From Gammaproteobacteria bacterium (GTDB lineage Bacteria; Pseudomonadota; Gammaproteobacteria; Steroidobacterales; Steroidobacteraceae): a stretch of 64,000 bases of DNA. Shown here one piece after another: positions 8,025-15,656 of the stretch (position 1 is the stretch's first letter; every line of letters begins with the position of its first letter). The notes beneath the pieces are model-generated. The model had not been told where the DNA came from. It ran no database searches and was given only the letters and a program-made list of their open reading frames with translations. Made by a program: the position numbers and the translations under genes. The stretch spans positions 1 to 64,000 of the forward strand of contig JAQGOE010000119.1 in NCBI GenBank assembly GCA_028293725.1, given 5' to 3'.

Positions 8025-8765
8025 ATGTCACAACTCAACGGAAACTTGGGGACCACAGAGCGGTGGATCTCAGCGCTCTTGGGAGCCGGGTTTACTCTTG
8101 CCGCGATCGGTGGCGGCGGCCCCCTGCGACGCCTTGCCGCCGCGGCGGCCGGAGCATCGTTGCTCACCCGAAGCGCAACCGGTTACTGCGCTGTGAAAGC
8201 CGCGATGACGGGAGACACCGAGGGAACCGCTGACATCGACAGCCTCCACACCTTGTATGTCAGCGAGCTGCAGGAACTCCGCAGCGCTGAAGCACAGCTA
8301 CAGTCCCTACTTCGGTCCCTGACCGGGAGTTTTCAGAGTAGCGCACTCGATCAGGTGCTGCGTGGCTACGCGACGGACATCGAAGCCCGAACTTCGGGTT
8401 TGGACGCGATTATTGCAAGCCTTGGCGGCAGCCCTCGCGGGCATACCGACCGGGCGATGCGTGCGCTGATTGGCGAAACGCGCCGCATGACCCGGGTACG
8501 CTCGACTCACGTACGGGGTGCGGCGCTGGTGGCCTCATTACAACGTCTCATTCACTTCAAAATCGCAGGCTACGGCACAGCAGCCACCTACGCGACAATG
8601 CTCCCGCGACCCGGCGATGCGCAGCTCCTTCACGGGTATGTCGAGCGTGATAAAGAGGTCGACAACGAACTCACCGCGCTGGCGAAGGCGATGGTGAACC
8701 CCGAGGCCCTAGGGCCGGAGCAGCCTCCTCAGTCCGAGCCCTCTATGGCGGCAACCCCGCATTAG
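8025..8765 (+). CDS. DUF2892-like membrane segment fused to a DUF892 ferritin-like domain
   Basis: A 246-residue protein with two parts. Residues 1-65 resemble the DUF2892 (YgaP-like) inner-membrane unit: NLGTTERWISALLGAGF followed by small-residue-rich hydrophobic segments. Residues 72-225 are a DUF892 (YciE/YciF) four-helix ferritin-like domain starting LHTLYVSELQELRSAEAQL, with metal-type Glu and His positions including HFKIAGYGTAATYA. DUF892 proteins are stress-associated and usually soluble; here the domain is tethered to a membrane. The ATG at 8025 has GGAGACG 7-9 bases upstream. It is divergent from the polyketide operon and convergent with the next gene. Confidence 0.78.
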   Translation: MSQLNGNLGTTERWISALLGAGFTLAAIGGGGPLRRLAAAAAGASLLTRSATGYCAVKAAMTGDTEGTADIDSLHTLYVSELQELRSAEAQLQSLLRSLTGSFQSSALDQVLRGYATDIEARTSGLDAIIASLGGSPRGHTDRAMRALIGETRRMTRVRSTHVRGAALVASLQRLIHFKIAGYGTAATYATMLPRPGDAQLLHGYVERDKEVDNELTALAKAMVNPEALGPEQPPQSEPSMAATPH

Positions 8766-8788
8766 GTCATCCCCTGTCAGGTGTGACT

Positions 8789-8819
8789 GCCGCTAGCCCG
8801 TCTCTACAAGGCTAACGGC
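8789..8819. terminator. Hairpin between convergent genes
   Basis: Ten-base arms GCCGCTAGCC (8789-8798) and GGCTAACGGC (8810-8819) pair with one mismatch around an 11-base loop. It lies exactly between the stops of two convergent genes (8765 and 8822), so a bidirectional terminator is likely. There is no long T-tract. Confidence 0.6.
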
Positions 8820-8821
8820 GC

Positions 8822-9760
8822 TTATGTAGGCCGAGGTGTTGTTCGTGCACTCCGCACGAACAGCTGCCCTTGGTTGGCCATGGAGCCTCCCAGAGCCGCC
8901 GCAACCGCCCCTAACAGCATTACACCAAACACCGCGAACGAGGTCTTTGAGGCAACAGATGCACTGGCATCCGCTGCATTCTTAGCGGCCTGGACCGCCT
9001 GCTCACGAGCCTGCTCGAATTTAGCTTGTGCACGCTCGAAGCGTGCCGACGCCTCGTCCCGGCTGATCTTCATTTGCGCCGCCATGATGTCGATGATCCG
9101 CTCCTTTGCTGGCCCGGCGTCCGCACCTCCCCTGGCATAGGTGGCGAGATTCGTCGCAACCGCCTTCTGCGCATCCTGAGGGCTCATTGTTGTGGGATCG
9201 GCGTTCGTGGGCTGCAGATAGGCCTGCGTCGTTTGCTGCAGTGAGTCGGGGCTCAAGCCGGCCCCTTGCGCCAACGGCGTCATCGCATCACTGATGCCCT
9301 TTCCGGTGGCGGAGGAGACGTTGCGAAGCATCGAGAACCCGCCGCCCACAATCCCGCCGATCGCCGAAGTCAGCAGCCAAAAACTCAACAGGGTCGCGAT
9401 TCCCCATGCGACCAAGCCGTGCAAAGCTCCATCTCGACGCGTCTGGATTCCCGCCAGCCACCCCGCGACGTAGCCGCCCACCAGCAGAGCGATGAAGCTG
9501 CTGATAATCCACCAGACACCGGCCCCGATACCCAGAACCGACGCGCCAGGCGTGTTGCCTGCATTGGTATTCACGGTTCCAAGCCCGACACCGACGCCCA
9601 GAAGGCTGAGCAGCACCTGTATGGCGATCACGAGAATGACTGCGCCAAAAATGGCGGGCCAGGAAATGCGCCGATGGATGTGCGGACTTTCCAACAGGCC
9701 GCTCTCGCTGCCGACGGCCGAGGTCATGGGAATGCGCGGATCGCTAACGATGGTAGACAT
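8822..9760 (-). CDS. Polytopic inner-membrane protein of unknown function (PhnA-like protein group)
   Basis: A 312-residue protein with membrane segments near residues 33-58 (ISWPAIFGAVILVIAIQVLL), 75-100, 115-140 and 270-292, and a long polar loop (about 150-265) rich in Ala, Gln and Asp with a charged helix (FERAQAKFEQAREQAVQAAK). The C-terminal segment has the small-residue pattern GVMLLGAVAAALGG. It resembles membrane proteins annotated as PhnA-like in rhizobia; no biochemical role is known. GAGG lies 8-11 bases before the ATG. It stands among stress-associated genes and ends against the terminator it shares with the DUF892 fusion gene. Confidence 0.7.
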   Translation of the reverse strand: MSTIVSDPRIPMTSAVGSESGLLESPHIHRRISWPAIFGAVILVIAIQVLLSLLGVGVGLGTVNTNAGNTPGASVLGIGAGVWWIISSFIALLVGGYVAGWLAGIQTRRDGALHGLVAWGIATLLSFWLLTSAIGGIVGGGFSMLRNVSSATGKGISDAMTPLAQGAGLSPDSLQQTTQAYLQPTNADPTTMSPQDAQKAVATNLATYARGGADAGPAKERIIDIMAAQMKISRDEASARFERAQAKFEQAREQAVQAAKNAADASASVASKTSFAVFGVMLLGAVAAALGGSMANQGQLFVRSARTTPRPT

Positions 9761-10039
9761 ACTGATTTCCTCGAAAAATGATTACGGAATACCAGGCAGT
9801 TCAAGGGAAACATCTGGCCTTAATGTTGTAGTGTGGAATCTCCGGTTCCATGACAAGCAACTGACGGGCTCGAGCTACTTCGGATGCGGCTGCAACCATT
9901 CTCCGCATCCTTGCAGAGGGCGCCCTCGCGCTCTGCATCATTCAAATTCCTCACTTATAGCGCTGTGTCAGGCGCGCTCGCCCGAATCATCCATCGTTAC
10001 GCTATCGTGCAGAACTGCACATGCACTCCGTTGAGCAAA

Positions 10040-10654
10040 TCACGATGCTGACGTCTGACCCTGCGATCCGCGCTTCCTGCCGGAGCCTTTGCCGCCGTTG
10101 GCACCGGCCTCGCCGTCCTCCGACTGTGCAGCCAAGAGCGCGGGCGTAATTTCCTCCGCGGCGAGCTTAGTGAGCCGCTCGTCGAATGGGCCGCCTTCCT
10201 TCAAGGCGCGCTCCATGGCGCGGGTAGCCGTTTTTTGTCCAACGGCCTCGGCCAACGCCCTTGCCGTGCCCCAGGCGGCGATGCAGTAGTGCTCGGTTTT
10301 CTGCATGGCGCCGATCAACACTGCATCCAGAGCCGGGCCCGCCTCGATCTCCTGCACGTGCTCGCGTGCATCATTGATCAGCCCTTCGGCGGCCACATTT
10401 TTCTTGCGGCCGGGACTCTCATCCATTTCCCCGAAAACCGCCTCGATCTCCTTGATGATGCGCTCGCCTTCGGCAAGTCGCTCGTCCATCAACGTGCCCA
10501 ACTCTTCAGACTCGAGAGCCTTTGCCAGTTGTGGCAGTACGCGGGACAGCTGACTTTCCGCGCTGTGAATTTCCTGCAGTTCCAGTACCAGGAGTTCCGT
10601 TGCATCCGGAGATTCCTTGCCCGACTGTCCACTCGATTTACGCTTCGTTGCCAT
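10040..10654 (-). CDS. DUF892 ferritin-like protein (YciE/YciF family)
   Basis: A 204-residue protein with a basic N-terminal tail (KRKSSGQSGKE), a DUF892 four-helix domain from residue 19 to about 180 (LVLELQEIHSAESQLSRVLP, EHYCIAAWGTARALAEAVG), and a low-complexity Gly/Lys/Ser tail. The ExxH-type positions in helices 1 and 4 suggest a di-metal site. Family members are induced by general stress; their activity is not settled. GGAAAG is a good ribosome binding site before the ATG at 10654. It is the second DUF892 protein within 2.5 kb, distinct from the membrane-tethered one. Confidence 0.85.
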   Translation of the reverse strand: MATKRKSSGQSGKESPDATELLVLELQEIHSAESQLSRVLPQLAKALESEELGTLMDERLAEGERIIKEIEAVFGEMDESPGRKKNVAAEGLINDAREHVQEIEAGPALDAVLIGAMQKTEHYCIAAWGTARALAEAVGQKTATRAMERALKEGGPFDERLTKLAAEEITPALLAAQSEDGEAGANGGKGSGRKRGSQGQTSAS

Positions 10655-11000
10655 AGTCTTTCCTTTAAAGGTGGGTCGCTACCGACCGGCGCGCCCCAGA
10701 AGTGCCGCTAGCGAGTTATTTGAAGTCCGGATGACGTGCACCCGGTCGACGACACTAACAGGCGCCGCGGCCGAGCGCACTAACATAGGTGATCGGCTAA
10801 TAGTCTGCGTAGTTGGAATCCCGCGCCACTTCGTGGCTGCCCATCGCTGAGCCCATGCGAGCGGTGGCTCTATCGTCCCGCAGCAGCCCTGGGCCCGCGA
10901 CTCGGTCCCGCACCTCAGCGAACAGCTTGACGGCTGCTTGAGCGCTTCTCCTACATCATTATGAGCTGTTAGCACGAGGGAATGATTCCGTACATCCCGT
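10655..11000. other. Intergenic region before an SDR remnant
   Basis: About 350 bases upstream of the DUF892 gene on one side and of an SDR gene remnant on the other. Open frames here lack ribosome binding sites and family matches. The 5' part of the lost SDR gene may once have occupied it, but I see no residual similarity. Confidence 0.45.
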
Positions 11001-11285
11001 AGCATCGCCGTACAGTCTATCGCCAATTTTACGGTCGGGCTCGCACAGTCATTGGGTGAGAAAGGGATCCGTGTGAACGCAGTAGCGCCCGGCCCGGTGT
11101 GGACACCGCTGATTCCTTCAACCATGACGGTAGAAAAGGTCTCTCAGTTCGGCGCCAACACCCCGTTAGGCAGGCCCGCGCAGCCGGCAGAGCTTGCTCC
11201 CGCGTACGTTTTCCTCGCTTCGGACGCGGCGAGTTACATCAGCGGGGCAATACTGCCGGTCACGGGCGGCCGCCCGATGCTGTAG
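11001..11285 (+). pseudogene. 3' remnant of a YhdG/YghA-type short-chain dehydrogenase
   Basis: About 95 codons read as the last third of an SDR oxidoreductase: AIANFTVGLAQSLGEKGIRV, NAVAPGPVWTPLIP, then the C-terminal FLASDAASYISGAILPVTGG ending at a normal stop. The Rossmann motif (TGxxxGxG), the NNAG motif and the catalytic Ser-Tyr are absent; the Tyr-x3-Lys helix is lost at the left edge. Nothing upstream restores them in any frame. A truncated, non-functional copy is the best reading. It is convergent with the SMI1/KNR4-like gene. Confidence 0.8.
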
Positions 11286-11311
11286 CCACCAGTCTTGCTG
11301 GCGTCCGGAAT

Positions 11312-12076
11312 TCACGGGGCTGCGCCGGGAAAAGCACTCTCGCGACGCAGGTCCTCCCGGACGGCCCTCGCCTCGCCCGACGAATATGAGCCCGCTACCG
11401 CAAAGACCGGCAACCGACCGCACCGATAAAGGCGGCCACCGGGACCCGCGAGACCATGGGGCCACCCGCGTGCCACAGACGGCGCGCGTAAGTCATAGAC
11501 GTGGACATCGAACGGCAACTCCGATAACCAACCTCTGATCCACCCATCGGTCCGACAAGCATTGTACGAGCTGGTAGCCGCGAGCTCCCTCCGAGCCCAA
11601 ACAACACGCGACGCGGCCCTGAGACCTCGCAACCACTCCGCCATACGATCCTGCCGCGTACGATTGTGCAGCAGGGTGAGAAACTCCTTGAGATCACGAC
11701 TGACATAGACCGTCACCGGCGGATCCGGAAGCAAACACCACACCGGCCCCGGCAACCCCGCATCACTCCTGGCTTCCGCAAGCCAACGCCGCCCGCGATC
11801 ATCTACGGCGAGCGTAAGAGAGGGCCGCAAGACAACAAGAGGCTCCTCCGGATACCACTGCCCCGTGAAATCAATGTCACCGAGGGCGGTTCCCGCGATG
11901 CCACAGCTCTTGCGCAGAAGTTGACACACGTCGGCATTCAGAAGGTCAGGCGACGCCGAGGACAACGCTTCGATGACTGTCGGGCGAAGTCCGGGGAGTG
12001 GTGTCGGGGCGGCATGGAATTCACTGCTCCGCCAAGGTTCGGAAAGCATGTGCATCATCGTGTCAGCGATCGACAT
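11312..12076 (-). CDS. SMI1/KNR4-like (SUKH) family protein, tentative
   Basis: A 254-residue soluble protein. The middle (GTALGDIDFTGQWYPEEPLV, then WRWL-like DDRGRRWLAEAR, and LPDPPVTVYVSRDLKEFL) resembles the SMI1/KNR4 fold, whose members serve as immunity proteins against toxins or have unknown roles. The N-terminal region (MSIADTMMHMLSEPW) and a C-terminal 60 residues rich in Trp, Arg and Gly are not recognisable. The ATG at 12076 has GGAGG 9 bases upstream. No toxin gene is beside it; it is divergent from the hsp20 operon with a 274-base shared upstream region. Family assignment is by eye and moderate. Confidence 0.55.
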   Translation of the reverse strand: MSIADTMMHMLSEPWRSSEFHAAPTPLPGLRPTVIEALSSASPDLLNADVCQLLRKSCGIAGTALGDIDFTGQWYPEEPLVVLRPSLTLAVDDRGRRWLAEARSDAGLPGPVWCLLPDPPVTVYVSRDLKEFLTLLHNRTRQDRMAEWLRGLRAASRVVWARRELAATSSYNACRTDGWIRGWLSELPFDVHVYDLRAPSVARGWPHGLAGPGGRLYRCGRLPVFAVAGSYSSGEARAVREDLRRESAFPGAAP

Positions 12077-12283
12077 AACAGATACCTCCGCCCTGCTGCT
12101 TAACGGCAAATGCTCTGCACTCTCCTGTACCGATGGCTTACAGCGGCTAGGTTGGGAGGCCGGCGCGCGGCGTCTATTTAGCGCATCCCTCGGAAATTTC
12201 AACACCGCGGGCGTCCGACCATGACGGCAGCACATGCTCCAAGTACCTCAGCCGCAAGCACAGCAATTACGATAAATGGCGCC

Positions 12284-12312
12284 CTTGAATAATTTCCGGA
12301 GCGACCCCAGCG
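12284..12312 (+). promoter_or_regulatory. Sigma-32-like heat-shock promoter of the hsp20 pair
   Basis: CTTGAAT at 12284-12290 and CCCCAG at 12305-12310 are separated by 14 bases, close to the sigma-32 (RpoH) consensus CTTGAAA-N11-16-CCCCATNT. The predicted start point lies about 30-40 bases before the hsp20 ATG at 12351, where heat-shock control would be expected. Confidence 0.55.
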
Positions 12313-12350
12313 ATTTGCTCGCCCAATGGCCCAAACCCAGGAGGTGCGAC

Positions 12351-12794
12351 ATGTTTGGCAGACTGACGTACTCCGAGAACCCGTTTGCGGATTTTCGGCG
12401 CTTGGAACAAGAGCTCGACCAGATCTTCGGGGACTCGACCCCCTGGGCGGGCGGCATCCGCTCGCTTCCCGCGGGGACCTTTCCCGCGGTCAATGTTGGC
12501 AGCACGGGCGACAGTGTCACCGTCTACCTATTCGCGCCGGGACTCGATCCGAAGAGTCTCGACGTTTCTCTGCAGCAGAACATGCTCTCCATCAGCGGCC
12601 AGCGCGACGTCCCCCTGGATCCGAGTGCCACGTACTACCGCCAAGAATGGTTCAGCGGAGCCTTTCGCCGCACGATCGGTCTCCCGGAGGACGTTGACCC
12701 GGACCAGGTGGAGGCGAAATACCGCGACGGCATCGTCCAGATCACCGTGCGGCGTCGTGAATCGACCAAACCGCGCCAGATCGAGATTCACTGA
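12351..12794 (+). CDS. Hsp20/alpha-crystallin small heat-shock protein, first copy
   Basis: A 147-residue small chaperone that holds unfolding proteins. The alpha-crystallin domain spans about residues 40-145: FPAVNVGSTGDSVTVYLFAP, LDVSLQQNMLSISGQR, FRRTIGLPEDVD and a final EAKYRDGIVQITVRR. The N-terminal arm (NPFADFRRLEQELDQIFG) is typical. AGGAGG lies 6 bases before the ATG at 12351; an upstream ATG at 12276 has none. It forms an operon with the second Hsp20 21 bases downstream and is preceded by a sigma-32-like promoter. No C-terminal IxI motif is clear, but the final IEIH may substitute. Confidence 0.93.
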   Translation: MFGRLTYSENPFADFRRLEQELDQIFGDSTPWAGGIRSLPAGTFPAVNVGSTGDSVTVYLFAPGLDPKSLDVSLQQNMLSISGQRDVPLDPSATYYRQEWFSGAFRRTIGLPEDVDPDQVEAKYRDGIVQITVRRRESTKPRQIEIH

Positions 12795-12815
12795 TGTTTT
12801 AAGGGGTACAACATC

Positions 12816-13226
12816 ATGTCGAACAAAACCGAAGTCTCTGAACTCACGGGCAGGGGGAGCGTAACGCCAGACACTCAACGGCGCAACGCGGTAGCCGAGT
12901 CGATACTACGGCCACCGGTCGACATCTACGAAACCAGCGAGGGCATTACCCTGCAAGCCGACATGCCCGGGGTTTCCAAGGAGCAACTCAACCTGCGCGT
13001 CGAAGGCAACTGTCTTCTGGTAGAAGGCACGATCGGCATCGCGCCTCAGGAGCAGATGACGGCGCTATACGCCGAGGTCCGTTCGAACCTCTATCGGAGG
13101 AATTTCGTACTGAGTAACGAACTCGAAACGGGAAAGATCGAAGCCAATCTGAAGGACGGGCAGCTCACCGTTCGCATCCCAAAACGCGCGGAGCTGCGTC
13201 CGCGCCGGATCGAAGTCCACAGTTGA
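12816..13226 (+). CDS. Hsp20/alpha-crystallin small heat-shock protein, second copy
   Basis: A 136-residue protein whose alpha-crystallin domain covers about residues 33-136: PPVDIYETSEGITLQADMPG, LNLRVEGNCLLVEG and KIEANLKDGQLTVRIPKR. It shares the fold but little sequence with the preceding copy, so the pair is an old paralogous or class A/B-type pair rather than a recent duplication. AGGGG lies 9 bases before the ATG. The gene ends at a strong hairpin (13,234-13,272). Confidence 0.93.
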   Translation: MSNKTEVSELTGRGSVTPDTQRRNAVAESILRPPVDIYETSEGITLQADMPGVSKEQLNLRVEGNCLLVEGTIGIAPQEQMTALYAEVRSNLYRRNFVLSNELETGKIEANLKDGQLTVRIPKRAELRPRRIEVHS

Positions 13227-13233
13227 TATATGG

Positions 13234-13272
13234 GCCTTCACACCTGTCGCCGCAAGTGGCAGATGTGAAGGC
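13234..13272. terminator. Long hairpin after the hsp20 operon
   Basis: Nine-base perfect arms GCCTTCACA (13234-13242) and TGTGAAGGC (13264-13272) enclose a second inner stem (CTGTC with GGCAG). It starts 8 bases after the second hsp20 stop. The T-tract is weak, but position and stability favour a terminator. Confidence 0.65.
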
Positions 13273-13422
13273 TCCTTCGATCGCCCACGCCGCAGCCGCT
13301 AGAAAGGAGTAGGTTAGGTCGGCAACACACTTTCGAAGGGAAAGTCGAGGAAGCTCGGGCTTGATCACGAGAGAAGACGCAATTCCGCAAAGGGCCTATT
13401 CGCGCCTGGAGTCCCATGCATC

Positions 13423-14742
13423 ATGGCCGTGGTCGCCTCATCCAGTGCATTCGCGCAGGTGATCCGAACAGAGGAATTACGCACCCGCTTCACGCGGGAG
13501 CCCGATTTCGAGAGTGAAAGCCGTGCCCTAGTAGAGTTGGCGCAGGCACTCGCCTCAAATCCCCGCCAGATCCTGGATCGGCTGGTCCAGTCAGCGCTTG
13601 ACTTGTGCCGGGCGGGATCGACCGGCATCAGTATCCTTGACAGTGAAACTGGCGGCGACCCCGATCAATTTCGCTGGCACGCATTGGCGGGCGCCTGGAC
13701 CGACAAGTATCTCGGCAGCCTGTTGCCGCGTGACCACAGCCCTTGTGGGGTCGTGTTAAGTCGCAACAGCGTACAACTCATGACGGATCCCGCGAAGTAC
13801 TACGACTACGTGAGCGCGATGGACCCTCCCTGCCGGGAGGTACTACTGGTGCCCTTCTCCGTGGGCGGAGTTCCTATCGGAACCCTTTGGGCCGTGATGC
13901 ACGACGAGAGCAGGCATTTCGACGCAGAGGACGCGCGCATACTGGGTAACCTTGCGAAGTTCGCATCAGCAGGCTATCAATCGGTGCAAGCGACTGAAGC
14001 GCTCGAAGCCTACGGCAACGCACGTGCCCGTGAAGTCAGAACGCTGTCGGATGCAGATAAGTCGAAGGACGAATTCATCGCAATCATCGCGCACGAACTG
14101 CGCAATCCCCTAGGATCTATCCGCAACACCTCTGCGCTTCTGGTCCGCGCATCTTCCGACCCAACGGTGGTCGCGCGTGCGGCCGAGGTCATCGAGCGTC
14201 AGTCGTCAGCCATAGCGCGGCTCATCGACGACCTTCTGGACGTCTCGAGAATCAGACTCGGGATTCTCGACCTGCATCGCTCGAAGGTAAGACTCGTCGA
14301 CGTATTGCGCGCCGCGTTGGACAGCAGTCGGTTGTCCGCTCATTCACGCTCTCACGAGGTTGAGATGCATTTGACCGGCGAGGCCATTTACGTAGATGGC
14401 GATCCCCTGCGCCTCACCCAGATTCTCGGCAATCTTCTCAACAATGCAGCGAAATACAGCGACGCAAATGGACATGTGTCCATCCGGCTATCTCGCGAGG
14501 GCAACAACGCAGTGGTCGCCATCACGGACGACGGAATCGGTGTATCGACAGATAAGATCGACTTCGTATTCGACCTCTTCGCTCAAGGCGGCCAGGCTGG
14601 CAGCCCGCGCTCACAAGGTGGGTTGGGAATTGGCTTACACCTGGCGAGGAGGCTGGTCGAAGCGCATGGAGGCGTCCTGAAAGCCACCAGCCCCGGAGTT
14701 GGCTGTGGCAGCACCTTCACGGTCCAACTTCCCTGCATCTGA
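13423..14742 (+). CDS. GAF-domain sensor histidine kinase
   Basis: A 439-residue cytoplasmic histidine kinase. A GAF domain occupies about residues 45-190 (SALDLCRAGSTGISILD, VLLVPFSVGGVPIGTLWAV). The HisKA helix follows at 215-285 with phospho-acceptor His in IIAHELRNPLGSIR, then the HATPase domain with N box NLLNNAAKY, G1 ITDDGIGV and G2 GGLGIGLHLARRLV. There is no membrane segment, receiver domain or adjacent response regulator, so the partner is unknown. It lies 196 bases after the hsp20 pair across a hairpin and is probably a separate transcript. The ATG at 13423 gives a complete protein; the ribosome binding site is poor. Confidence 0.9.
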   Translation: MAVVASSSAFAQVIRTEELRTRFTREPDFESESRALVELAQALASNPRQILDRLVQSALDLCRAGSTGISILDSETGGDPDQFRWHALAGAWTDKYLGSLLPRDHSPCGVVLSRNSVQLMTDPAKYYDYVSAMDPPCREVLLVPFSVGGVPIGTLWAVMHDESRHFDAEDARILGNLAKFASAGYQSVQATEALEAYGNARAREVRTLSDADKSKDEFIAIIAHELRNPLGSIRNTSALLVRASSDPTVVARAAEVIERQSSAIARLIDDLLDVSRIRLGILDLHRSKVRLVDVLRAALDSSRLSAHSRSHEVEMHLTGEAIYVDGDPLRLTQILGNLLNNAAKYSDANGHVSIRLSREGNNAVVAITDDGIGVSTDKIDFVFDLFAQGGQAGSPRSQGGLGIGLHLARRLVEAHGGVLKATSPGVGCGSTFTVQLPCI

Positions 14743-14946
14743 TTCGACCGTCCGGCCGCTGTTATCTGCGCGCAAAACCCTGGCGTATGCGGCGTTTCGG
14801 TTGTGTTGACACTCGGCGGATAAACCGCTTGCAGGTCGATTACGTCAGGCTAATTGAGATCGGTGCGTTTGGGGCTGTTTGGTCGGTGACAGAGTCAGAG
14901 GGGGATGCTCGATCGGGTCGGAGAGGCCATTTATTCATCTGCGGAC

Positions 14947-15069
14947 ATGGTTATGCGCTCCTCTGCGCCGTTGGCAGGCATTTTCGACGTCGAAGGAACT
15001 CTGATCGACTGCGTCCCGTTACGGCTCGAGAGTTGGCGATCGACGCTCAGCGCGGCAGCCACGAACTGA
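14947..15069 (+). pseudogene. 5' remnant of a HAD-family hydrolase
   Basis: A 40-codon frame reads APLAGIFDVEGTLIDCVPLR and LESWRSTLSAA, the classic N-terminus of a HAD phosphatase. The usual DxDGT nucleophile motif appears as DVEGT, so the second Asp is already changed. The frame stops at 15,069, inside the DUF6328 remnant read on the other strand. The rest of the enzyme is missing; this is one side of a rearrangement scar. Confidence 0.7.
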
Positions 15070-15340
15070 GAAACCCTAACAGCGCCTGCACGCCAGGTAA
15101 AATTACGCGGGCTTCCGTGAGCATCGGACTAAATTCGACGCCCGCGAAGCGACGGAGCGCCTGGTGCAGCTCCGGAAAGTACCGATCGAGCGGCCGCGAA
15201 TCCCGACTCTGGACAAACACAGCGTCCTCGCCGCGGAATACGATTGCCCGGAACCCGTCCCACTTGGGCTCATACAGATAGTCACCCGTCGGCAGCTCGT
15301 CCACCAGCATGGCGAGCATCGGCTCGACCGGCGGCTTCAC
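15047..15340 (-). pseudogene. Chimeric remnant: ATP-dependent DNA ligase N-terminus joined to a DUF6328 fragment
   Basis: From the GTG at 15,340 the frame reads the start of a LigC/LigD-type ATP-dependent ligase: VKPPVEPMLAMLVDELPTG, then YLYEPKWDGFRAIVF with the adenylated Lys of KWDG, then SRDSRPLDRYFPELHQAL. After about 70 residues the ligase breaks off and the same frame continues as MLTEARVILPGVQALLGF, which matches residues near 160-177 of the DUF6328 protein encoded at 1,845-2,777. It then frameshifts and ends. Neither part can be functional. The open frame can be extended upstream to 15,439 but would overlap the small gene before it. Confidence 0.8.
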
Positions 15341-15390
15341 GCCAATCCCTGAAAAGTCTTCACGATAGACGCTTCCGCTCGGCGAGCAGC

Positions 15391-15543
15391 TCACGCGCGC
15401 CTCGTTGTCCCCCTGAACAGAAGCCAGGCTGCCATACACAGCCCCGCGACTGCCGCGCCGGTCAGTACAGGAAACGTCATAACAGTGGTCGTCGCAGCTT
15501 CACCCATATGGCGCTTCAACAGCTCGAAACGCCGCACGGTCAT
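15391..15543 (-). CDS. Small membrane protein, 50 aa
   Basis: A 50-residue peptide: a basic N-terminus (MTVRRFELLKRHMGEAATTT), one hydrophobic segment (TFPVLTGAAVAGLCMAAWLL) and a basic end (FRGTTRRA). This fits a single-pass inner-membrane protein with positively charged flanks. Its ATG overlaps the stop of the preceding small gene (ATGA), so it is probably translated by coupling. No family recognised. Confidence 0.55.
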   Translation of the reverse strand: MTVRRFELLKRHMGEAATTTVMTFPVLTGAAVAGLCMAAWLLFRGTTRRA

Positions 15544-15656
15544 CTTCCACCCCAGCTCTCGACACCCCATCGTAATTTGCGTCCTGCGGTGACATCTGGC
15601 GCCTGCCGTTCAAGATCCGCAGGATTGGTGGAGCTTTGCTCGGTAGTGCTCATCAT
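15540..15656 (-). CDS. Very small hypothetical protein, 38 aa
   Basis: A 38-residue polar peptide (STTEQSSTNPADLERQAPD, then GRKLRWGVESWGGR). Two consecutive ATG codons at 15,656 and 15,653 overlap the stop of the preceding membrane-protein gene, and its own stop overlaps the next start by ATGA. This double overlap is the main support. It has some likeness to short DUF3618-type proteins found with holin-like genes, but the match is weak. Confidence 0.4.
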   Translation of the reverse strand: MMSTTEQSSTNPADLERQAPDVTAGRKLRWGVESWGGR

